Assembly (NCBI GenBank): GCA_000504605.1
Contig: AZHQ01000027.1
Location: 1-6,166 of the forward strand
DNA length: 6,166 nt
DNA from: an alpha proteobacterium SCGC AAA288-E13
GTDB lineage: Bacteria > Pseudomonadota > Alphaproteobacteria > Pelagibacterales > Pelagibacteraceae
Direction of reading: 5' to 3'
Shown here: one piece after another, positions 1-6,166 of the stretch
How the letters are laid out: every line of letters begins with the position of its first letter
Numbering within the stretch: position 1 is the first letter of the stretch
Made by a program: the position numbers and the translations under genes
Notes under the pieces: model-generated
Told to the model about the DNA's origin: nothing
The model's database searches: none
Seen by the model: only the letters and a program-made list of their open reading frames with translations

Positions 1-2
1 AT

Positions 3-728
<726 letters not shown>

Positions 729-736
729 TATTAAGA

Positions 737-763
737 TTGTTTATTTTTATTTAATAGTATAAA
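737..763 (+). promoter_or_regulatory. Possible sigma70-type promoter for yajC-secD-secF
   Basis: The 59-bp gap after serS holds TTGTTT (737-742) and TATAAA (758-763), separated by 15 bp, which is shorter than the preferred 17. Transcription would start near 770 and give a short leader carrying the yajC ribosome binding site. No hairpin terminator for serS is visible, so read-through from serS is the alternative. In DNA this AT-rich, such matches often occur by chance. Confidence 0.2.
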
Positions 764-776
764 TAACTTAGCTTTT

Positions 777-782
777 AAGGAG
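777..782 (+). promoter_or_regulatory. Strong ribosome binding site of yajC
   Basis: AAGGAG lies five bases before the ATG at 788. It is the only near-perfect Shine-Dalgarno sequence in front of a gene start in this window and it fixes the yajC start. The secD, secF and PuuD-like starts have weak or no such site, which suggests the first gene sets the entry of ribosomes into the sec unit. Confidence 0.85.
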
Positions 783-787
783 ATATA

Positions 788-1078
788 ATGTCAGGATCAG
801 GATCGGGATTTGCGCAATTTATACCTTTAATATTAATTTTTGTAATCTTTTACTTTTTTCTAATAAGACCTCAACAAAAGAAAGCCAAGGAACATAAAGC
901 AATGGTCGCTGCCTTGAAAAGGGGAGATGAAGTAGTCACTTCAGGAGGTATTGTAGGTAAAGTTGAAAGAATTCTAGGCGAAGATAAAATAGATTTATTA
1001 ATTTCAGAAAATGTGACTGTTCATGTAGTTCAATCAACTATACAAAATGTATTAAATAAGCCTGCTACAAAAAAATAA
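788..1078 (+). CDS. yajC: Sec translocon accessory subunit YajC
   Basis: YajC is a small single-span inner membrane protein that co-purifies with SecD and SecF and with SecYEG; it is usually dispensable for growth. The 96-residue product has a hydrophobic segment at about 9-26, followed by the family hallmark FYFFLIRPQQKKAKEHKAM (21-39). A compact cytoplasmic domain then carries LKRGDEVVTSGGIVGKV (43-59). Length and layout match the family (about 85-120 residues). The start is set by a good ribosome binding site at 777-782. The N-terminus is a Ser-Gly repeat (residues 2-7). It sits 9 bp upstream of secD, the classical operon position. The stop is TAA directly after a run of seven A. Confidence 0.96.
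   Translation: MSGSGSGFAQFIPLILIFVIFYFFLIRPQQKKAKEHKAMVAALKRGDEVVTSGGIVGKVERILGEDKIDLLISENVTVHVVQSTIQNVLNKPATKK
791..808 (+). repeat. Three-copy hexamer repeat encoding (Ser-Gly)3
   Basis: TCAGGA occurs at 791-796 and 797-802, and a third copy with one change (TCGGGA) at 803-808, right after the yajC start codon. It encodes SGSGSG ahead of the membrane segment. It is a short in-frame microsatellite, so copy-number change would alter the length without breaking the frame. Confidence 0.7.
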
Positions 1079-1087
1079 TTATATTTT

Positions 1088-2644
1088 GTGTTATATTTTT
1101 CTAAACTAAAAGTAATCTTTATATATATCTTAATTATATTTTTATCATATTTTTCTTTTTCAAATTTTTTATCTCAAAACTATAAATTATTTGATAATAA
1201 AATTAATCTTGGATTAGATTTACAAGGTGGGTCATATTTATTATTAGAAATAGATAGTAATCCTATCGTACTACAAAAACTTCAAAATAAGTTTTCGGAT
1301 TTAAAAAAATTTTTTAGAGAGCAAAATATTAAATTTCAAAATATTAAAATTGAAAACAATCAGATATATTTTGAAATAAATGAAATTTCAAAGGATAAGT
1401 TTATATCTGCTTTCACTAACAAAGATAATAATTCAATAAATAATTATTTTGAAAAGTATAAAGCTTTTGAATTTGATTACGCAATTAATGGTGACAAAGT
1501 TTTAATTAATTATTCAAAGTTTGGAATCATTGAAATCAAAAATTCATCAATTGATCTAGCGTTAGAAATAGTTAGAAGACGAGTTGATGAGGTTGGAACC
1601 AAAGAACCAAATATTCTAAAAACAGGTAATGAAAGAATTTTGGTTGAACTTCCTGGTCTGGACGATCCTTCAAGGATCAAAAATTTATTAGGAAAAACAG
1701 CTAATCTTACTTTTCGGTTTATTAGTGATGAGGATGCAGGCGAATTTGGATCTGAAAAAATGTTTTTCGAAGATAATATTGAGGAAGCAATAGTTAGTAA
1801 AAGAATAATTTTAAGTGGAGATAATTTAATCGATGCACAACCAAGAATGGACAATCAAACTAATCAAACAGTAGTAACTTTTTCAATGGATAGATTGGGT
1901 ACAAAAAAATTCGCAAAGGCTACCATAGCAGGGGTTGGAAAAAGACTTGCTATAATTTTAGATAATAAAATTATTAGTGCACCAGTTATTAAAGAGCCTA
2001 TAACAGGTGGAAATGGCCAAATATCAGGAAGCTTTAATTTTCAATCTGCTACAGATTTGGCATTACTATTGAGATCAGGAGCTCTACCAGCTCCATTGTC
2101 AATTATTGAGGAAAGAACTGTTGGACCGGATCTTGGAAAAGATTCAATTTATGCAGGAACTATCGCGTTGATTATTGGTTTTATTTTAGTAATTTTATTT
2201 ATGTTTTTTAAATATCGAATATTTGGTTTGATTGCTGATTTTGCCTTAGTTGTTAATCTTTTTCTTTTAATTGGAGTACTAACAATTTTTGAGGCTACAT
2301 TGACATTACCAGGTATTGCCGGAATAATACTGACAGTAGGTATGGCGGTTGATGCCAACGTTTTAATTTTTGAAAGAATAAAAGAGGAAATTAAAATAGA
2401 AAAAAATAATATTATTGCATTCGATAGTGGTTATAAAAAAGCCCAAACAGCGGTATTGGATGCAAATATTACTACTTTAATTGCAGCAACCATTTTATTT
2501 TTCTTTGGATCTGGCCCCGTTAAGGGATTTGCAGTAACACTTGGAGTTGGAATTGTATCTACTTTATTTTCAGTTTATTATTTTGCAAGACATTTAACTT
2601 CATCTTACGTATTTAAAAATAAAGAGAAAATTATTTCAATATAA
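1088..2644 (+). CDS. secD: Protein translocase subunit SecD
   Basis: SecD pairs with SecF as an RND-type membrane machine that uses proton flow to complete export of proteins through SecYEG. The product is 518 residues with one N-terminal membrane span (about 8-28), a long periplasmic region (about 29-353) and five C-terminal spans (about 354-374, 378-400, 405-426, 459-475, 478-500). Motifs seen: LGLDLQGGSYLLLEID (41-56); the P1 stretch with EIVRRRVDEVGTKEP (160-174) and LVELPGLDDPSRI (185-197); SGALPAPLSIIEERTVGP (330-347); and GMAVDANVLIFERIKEEI (418-435). In the last of these D422 aligns with the proton-pathway Asp known in E. coli SecD (D519). It is shorter than E. coli SecD (615) because of a smaller periplasmic region, a common form outside gammaproteobacteria. 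The start is GTG, the first possible start after an in-frame stop; the next Met is residue 225, well past the first membrane span. There is no clear Shine-Dalgarno sequence, so coupling to yajC is likely. Confidence 0.97.
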   Translation: MLYFSKLKVIFIYILIIFLSYFSFSNFLSQNYKLFDNKINLGLDLQGGSYLLLEIDSNPIVLQKLQNKFSDLKKFFREQNIKFQNIKIENNQIYFEINEISKDKFISAFTNKDNNSINNYFEKYKAFEFDYAINGDKVLINYSKFGIIEIKNSSIDLALEIVRRRVDEVGTKEPNILKTGNERILVELPGLDDPSRIKNLLGKTANLTFRFISDEDAGEFGSEKMFFEDNIEEAIVSKRIILSGDNLIDAQPRMDNQTNQTVVTFSMDRLGTKKFAKATIAGVGKRLAIILDNKIISAPVIKEPITGGNGQISGSFNFQSATDLALLLRSGALPAPLSIIEERTVGPDLGKDSIYAGTIALIIGFILVILFMFFKYRIFGLIADFALVVNLFLLIGVLTIFEATLTLPGIAGIILTVGMAVDANVLIFERIKEEIKIEKNNIIAFDSGYKKAQTAVLDANITTLIAATILFFFGSGPVKGFAVTLGVGIVSTLFSVYYFARHLTSSYVFKNKEKIISI

Positions 2645-2646
2645 TG
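2642..2646 (+). promoter_or_regulatory. secD/secF TAATG stop-start overlap
   Basis: The secD stop TAA (2642-2644) shares its last A with the secF ATG (2644-2646). No good ribosome binding site precedes secF, so translation is probably coupled by ribosomes that end SecD and restart on SecF. This would suit a complex made in equal amounts. Confidence 0.8.
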
Positions 2647-3546
2647 TTTAATTTCAAGTCTGATATACAATTTATTAATTATTTTAGAATTTTTATTTTT
2701 ATATCATTAATTTTAATTATAATTTCTATTGGATCAATATTTTATAAAGGACTTAACTTTGGGGTAGATTTTAAAGGAGGAACATTAATTGAACTTAGGG
2801 TTGAAAATACCGAAATAGGGGTTGGCGATGTAAGGCAATCTTTTATCAAAATGAATCTAGGCGACGTAAATGTAAAAAATTTTGGAGAAGAAAATGATTA
2901 TTTAATTAAATTTGAAAAGACCGATAAAAATAATGAAAATTTTATAGAAAATATAAAAACTCAATTGTCAAAAAATTTGGGAGGTAATTTTAGTTTTAGA
3001 AGAGTTGAAAATGTTGGCCCTAAAGTTAGCGGTGAATTGCTTAGATCTGGTTTAATAGCAATAGTTTTATCTTTATCTGCAATGTTAATTTATATTTGGA
3101 TCAGATTTGAATGGCAATTTAGTTTAGGTGCAATTATTGCTTTAATTCATGATGTGATTATCACGATTGGTTTTTTTTCTATTTTGGAATTCGAAATAAA
3201 CTTATCAATAGTGGCAGCTCTTCTAACAATAGTGGGTTATTCTATGAATGACACAGTGGTTATTTTTGATCGCGTACGAGAAAATTTGAAAAAATATTCT
3301 TCAAAAACTATAAATGAAATTTCAAATATTTCTATCAATGAAACTTTATCTAGAACTATTATTACTTCTTTAACTACGCTTTTGGCTTTACTATCTATTT
3401 TCTTTTTTGGTGGTAAAATATTACAAGGCTTTTCTTTTGCTATGATATTGGGCGTAATTTTTGGAACTTACTCTTCAATATTTATAGCAAATCCTATTTT
3501 AATGAAACTCAAAGTGAGTCAAAAATCTCTCTTGAAAGAAGATTAA
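2644..3546 (+). CDS. secF: Protein translocase subunit SecF
   Basis: SecF is the partner of SecD in the inner membrane and supplies the second half of the six-plus-six helix RND-like pore. The 300-residue product has a first span at about 12-33, a short periplasmic domain (about 34-132) and five further spans (about 135-153, 159-181, 187-208, 238-256, 261-283). Motifs seen: LNFGVDFKGGTLIELRV (37-53), VGPKVSGELLRSG (124-136), GYSMNDTVVIFDRVREN (198-214) and ETLSRTIITSLTTLLAL (233-249). R237 in the last motif aligns with E. coli SecF R247, implicated in proton coupling. Length is normal for the family (about 300-325). The ATG overlaps the secD stop by one base. The gene ends only 8 bp from the stop of the convergent gene on the other strand. 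Confidence 0.97.
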   Translation: MFNFKSDIQFINYFRIFIFISLILIIISIGSIFYKGLNFGVDFKGGTLIELRVENTEIGVGDVRQSFIKMNLGDVNVKNFGEENDYLIKFEKTDKNNENFIENIKTQLSKNLGGNFSFRRVENVGPKVSGELLRSGLIAIVLSLSAMLIYIWIRFEWQFSLGAIIALIHDVIITIGFFSILEFEINLSIVAALLTIVGYSMNDTVVIFDRVRENLKKYSSKTINEISNISINETLSRTIITSLTTLLALLSIFFFGGKILQGFSFAMILGVIFGTYSSIFIANPILMKLKVSQKSLLKED

Positions 3547-3554
3547 GTAAGTAA

Positions 3555-4154
3555 TTAATATAAATTTTGAGCAGCTACCATAGATAATAACATTGGAAGC
3601 GATAATAATGTATTAGTTCTTGAAAAAAGCATAGCAGTTTTTGCAGATTTAGCTTTTTCTTCAGGTGTAACCTCCACAATTCCCAGAACTTTTTTCTGAT
3701 TTGGCCAAATAATAAACCACACATTATAGGCCATGATTAAACCTAACCACATTCCAATACCTATCGCAGTATTTTTACCTCCACCACTTCCTAATCCTAA
3801 TGCCAAGGCTTGATGAACATAACCATTTAAGTAAGCAACTATAAGTCCAGTTACTATCGTTGATAAAGCTGCCCATCTGAACCAAAAAAGAACCGCTGGC
3901 GCTATTACCTTGCCAATTGCTGGTTTTTGATCATCAGGAATTTTTGGCATACTTGGTATCTGAATAAAATTTAAATACCATAACAAACCTATCCACATTA
4001 TTCCTGAAATTACGTGAAAATACCTAAACAACCAGCTCCAAAGGAGCCTATCAAAAGATAAATCTCCACCAAAGAACAAACCTAAAAACAATAGAATACT
4101 AATCGCGATTGATAAATGAACTGTTTTTGGTAGTGACTGCAATATATTAATCAT
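3555..4154 (-). CDS. PuuD-like membrane protein, short form without cytochrome c domain
   Basis: This 199-residue integral membrane protein has about five hydrophobic segments (about 12-28, 43-66, 86-110, 132-151, 178-195). The look of its conserved parts, FRYFHVISGIMWIGLLWYLNF (43-63, key H47, W54), WFRWAALSTIVTGL (91-104), GMWLGLIMAYNVWFIIWPNQ (134-153) and SRTNTLLSLPMLLSM (178-192), points to the urate oxidase N-terminal (Urate_ox_N) family. Full PuuD proteins of that family are membrane urate hydroxylases with a C-terminal cytochrome c. Here there is no CxxCH haem motif and the protein stops right after the last span. No other purine-degradation gene is in the window, so urate as substrate is not supported by context. 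The function is best left open: a haem- or quinone-linked membrane oxidoreductase is one possibility (inference). ATG at 4154 is the chosen start; the upstream GAAGA is a weak binding site. It lies 38 bp downstream of uvrA on the same strand. Confidence 0.75.
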   Translation of the reverse strand: MINILQSLPKTVHLSIAISILLFLGLFFGGDLSFDRLLWSWLFRYFHVISGIMWIGLLWYLNFIQIPSMPKIPDDQKPAIGKVIAPAVLFWFRWAALSTIVTGLIVAYLNGYVHQALALGLGSGGGKNTAIGIGMWLGLIMAYNVWFIIWPNQKKVLGIVEVTPEEKAKSAKTAMLFSRTNTLLSLPMLLSMVAAQNLY

Positions 4155-4170
4155 GATTCTTCATAAATAT

Positions 4171-4200
4171 ATCATATCTTTTAAGAAATAAACTATGCAA
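4171..4200 (-). promoter_or_regulatory. Possible promoter for the PuuD-like gene, overlapping the uvrA stop
   Basis: Read on the minus strand, TTGCAT (4200-4195) and TATGAT (4176-4171) are 18 bp apart. The -10 box matches five of six consensus bases; the -35 box is poor. Transcription would begin near 4164, giving a leader of about 10 bases before the ATG at 4154. Co-transcription from uvrA is the alternative. Chance matches are frequent in sequence this AT-rich. Confidence 0.22.
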
Positions 4201-6166
4201 TTTTCTTAAATTTTTTATTTAACATTTCCTTTAAAAAATTGCCAGTATAGCTATTTTCACACTGACTTATTTTTTCAGGATTACCTTCAGCAATAATTTC
4301 TCCTCCTTTAACACCTCCTTCGGGACCCATATCCACTATCCAATCTGCGGTTTTAATCACATCTAAATTATGTTCAATTACTATAACTGTATTACCTAAA
4401 CCAACAAAAGTTTGTAAAATTTCTAAAAGTTTTTTTATATCATGAGAATGAAGTCCCGTTGTTGGTTCATCAAGTATATACACTGTTCTGCCAGTAGAAC
4501 GTTTGGATAGTTCTTTAGCTAATTTAATTCTTTGAGCTTCACCACCAGATAAGGTTGTGGCCTGTTGACCGATTTTAATATACCCTAAACCAACTTTTTT
4601 TAGTGTAAGTAACTTTGACCTAATACTTGGAATATTTTCAAAAAAATCACATCCTTCATCAACAGTCATATTGAGTATGTTAGAAATATTTTTATCTTTA
4701 AATTTTATTTCCAAGGTCTCTCTATTATATCTGCTCCCTTTACATTCATCACACGATATATAAACATCAGGCAAAAAGTGCATTTCATATGTAATAACAC
4801 CATCTCCTTCACAGGCTTCACATCTTCCTCCCTTAACATTGAATGAAAATCTACCTGGTTTATAACCTCTTGTTTTTGATTCTGGTAGGTTTGTAAACCA
4901 ATCTCTAATTGGACCAAAAGCACCAGTATATGTAGCAGGATTAGATCTTGGAGTTCTTCCGATAGGTGATTGGTCGATATCAATAACTTTATCTATTAAT
5001 TGGATTCCTTTGTATCCTTTAAAGGGTTTAGGAATTTTACAAGATTTACTATTGTTTAAGGTTAAATTTAAAGCATTAAATAAAGTTTGTAAAATCAGAG
5101 TAGATTTTCCACTACCCGATACACCAGTAACGCATGTAAAAGTTCCTAATGGAATTCTTAAATTAATATTTTTTAAATTATTCCCTGTAGCACCGGAAAT
5201 TTCTAAAAATCTTCCGTTTTTTGCCGTTCTTCTAATTTTTGGAACAGGTATGCTTTTTTTTCTAGATAAATAATTTCCAGTAATACTTTTTTCGTTGTTG
5301 ATAATGTCGTCCAATTTTCCTTGAGCTACTACATATCCGCCATCATTTCCGGCTTCTGGACCTAAATCTATAATATGATCAGCGCTTTCCATTGTTTGGA
5401 TATCATGCTCAACTACAATAACAGTGTTTCCTAAATCTCTTAATCTCTTAAGTGCGTTAATTAGTTTAATATTGTCTTTTTGATGAAGACCTATTGAAGG
5501 TTCATCTAATACATATAAAACACCTGTCAAACCTGAACCTATTTGTGAAGCTAGCCTTATTCTTTGTGCCTCTCCTCCAGAAAGAGTTCCAGATTCTCTA
5601 GATAAAGTTAAATAGTCTAAACCAACATTTAATAGAAAATTCAATCTTTCATTAATTTCTTTTAGTATATGTTTTGCAATTTTTTGATCTTTTTGTTCCA
5701 GTTTATTATCTAGAGATTCAAACCATTTTTTTGCTTCAGTAATTGATTTTTTCGTTATTTCACTTATATTTTTTTTATCAATTTTTACGCAAAGAGCTTC
5801 ATCTTTTAGACGTTGTCCATCGCATCTTTCACAATTTGACTCAGTTTGATATTGAGCAATTTCTTCTCTTTTCCAATCACTGTCTGTTTCTAAATATCTT
5901 CTTTCTAGGTTATTAATTACACCTTCAAATGTTTTTTTATTTGAATATTTTTCATAACCATCATCATATGTAAATTTAATTTCTTCATCATCAGAGCCGT
6001 ATAAAATTATGTCTTTTATTTTTTTTGATAAATTATTCCATGGTACTGTAAGAGAAATTTTATAATGCTTTGCTAATGATGAAAGAGTTTGAGCATAATA
6101 TAAAGATGTACTTTTTGACCACGGCTCAATGGCTCCATCAGACAATGATTTTTTACCATTTGGCAC
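4193..6166 (-). CDS. uvrA: Excinuclease ABC subunit A, C-terminal two thirds (N-terminus outside window)
   Basis: UvrA is the damage-sensing ATPase of nucleotide excision repair. As a dimer it scans DNA, loads UvrB at lesions and then leaves. 657 residues are visible of a usual 940-950. The missing part holds the first Walker A and the UvrB-binding region. The GTG at the window edge is an internal Val codon, since the sequence there aligns with the middle of UvrA (LSDGAIEPW). In visible numbering: zinc-module half CERC (112-115); ABC signature [12 protein letters not shown] (195-206) and Walker [10 protein letters not shown] (220-228) of ATPase I; Walker [10 protein letters not shown] (348-356) of ATPase [22 protein letters not shown] (396-415); zinc finger C449, C452, C472, C475; second signature [12 protein letters not shown] (539-550) and Walker [10 protein letters not shown] (565-573); C-terminal [20 protein letters not shown]. 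The stop is TAG, the only non-TAA stop among the genes here. No frameshift is seen. Confidence 0.98.
   Translation of the reverse strand: MPNGKKSLSDGAIEPWSKSTSLYYAQTLSSLAKHYKISLTVPWNNLSKKIKDIILYGSDDEEIKFTYDDGYEKYSNKKTFEGVINNLERRYLETDSDWKREEIAQYQTESNCERCDGQRLKDEALCVKIDKKNISEITKKSITEAKKWFESLDNKLEQKDQKIAKHILKEINERLNFLLNVGLDYLTLSRESGTLSGGEAQRIRLASQIGSGLTGVLYVLDEPSIGLHQKDNIKLINALKRLRDLGNTVIVVEHDIQTMESADHIIDLGPEAGNDGGYVVAQGKLDDIINNEKSITGNYLSRKKSIPVPKIRRTAKNGRFLEISGATGNNLKNINLRIPLGTFTCVTGVSGSGKSTLILQTLFNALNLTLNNSKSCKIPKPFKGYKGIQLIDKVIDIDQSPIGRTPRSNPATYTGAFGPIRDWFTNLPESKTRGYKPGRFSFNVKGGRCEACEGDGVITYEMHFLPDVYISCDECKGSRYNRETLEIKFKDKNISNILNMTVDEGCDFFENIPSIRSKLLTLKKVGLGYIKIGQQATTLSGGEAQRIKLAKELSKRSTGRTVYILDEPTTGLHSHDIKKLLEILQTFVGLGNTVIVIEHNLDVIKTADWIVDMGPEGGVKGGEIIAEGNPEKISQCENSYTGNFLKEMLNKKFKKIA

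Noticed and set aside
1303..1315. A7T6 tract forming a 12-bp AT palindrome inside secD
   Set aside because: It encodes an ordinary Lys-Lys-Phe-Phe stretch in an intact frame; such tracts are expected in AT-rich genes.
1510..1854. Minus-strand open frame of 114 codons inside secD
   Set aside because: It lies wholly antisense to a firmly identified gene, has no recognisable domain, and its Ser/Leu/Ile-rich product looks like a shadow translation.
2149..2358. Minus-strand open frame of 69 codons inside secD
   Set aside because: It is antisense to the SecD membrane domain, low in complexity, and has no supporting motif.
3171..3178. Run of eight T inside secF as a frameshift or slippage site
   Set aside because: The reading frame continues correctly through it with the SecF motifs on both sides, and no alternative product of interest is apparent.
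3509..3530. Small hairpin ACTC-AAAGT-GAGT near the secF end as a terminator
   Set aside because: The stem is only four base pairs, lies inside the coding region, and is not followed by a T-run.
4705..4983. Second minus-strand open frame of 92 codons inside uvrA
   Set aside because: It is an out-of-frame shadow of the UvrA zinc-finger region, which is intact in the main frame.
5010..5273. Plus-strand open frame of 87 codons opposite uvrA
   Set aside because: It is antisense to the UvrA Walker A region, and conservation there is explained by UvrA.
6164..6166. GTG at the window edge as the start of a short UvrA
   Set aside because: It aligns within the middle of UvrA, and the first Walker A and UvrB-binding region must lie beyond the edge. 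It is an internal Val codon.

Overview
This is an AT-rich stretch of ordinary bacterial housekeeping DNA. It holds six protein-coding genes, two of them cut by the window edges, and almost no spacer. The low GC, very short intergenic gaps, split secD and secF, and a short PuuD-type membrane protein fit a streamlined marine alphaproteobacterium. SAR11/Pelagibacterales is my best guess, from style and gene content rather than any phylogenetic test.

Left half, plus strand: the 3' part of serS (seryl-tRNA synthetase) ends at 728. A 59-bp gap follows, then yajC (788-1078), secD (1088-2644) and secF (2644-3546). The three sec genes look like one transcription unit: 9 bp separate yajC from secD, and secD and secF overlap by one base (TAATG). 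YajC, SecD and SecF form the accessory membrane complex that works with SecYEG and uses the proton motive force to help pull exported proteins across the inner membrane. All the key SecD and SecF motifs are present.

Right half, minus strand: uvrA (6166 down to 4193, N-terminus outside the window) is followed 38 bp later by a 199-residue integral membrane protein (4154 down to 3555). That protein resembles the membrane domain of PuuD urate hydroxylase but has no cytochrome c domain. It converges on secF, with only 8 bp between the two stop codons.

I saw no RNA gene, insertion sequence, CRISPR array, prophage or other clear mobile element, and no gene-free stretch over 60 bp. I found no convincing undescribed system. 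The least explained item is the short PuuD-like protein. The other observations are small details of gene junctions.
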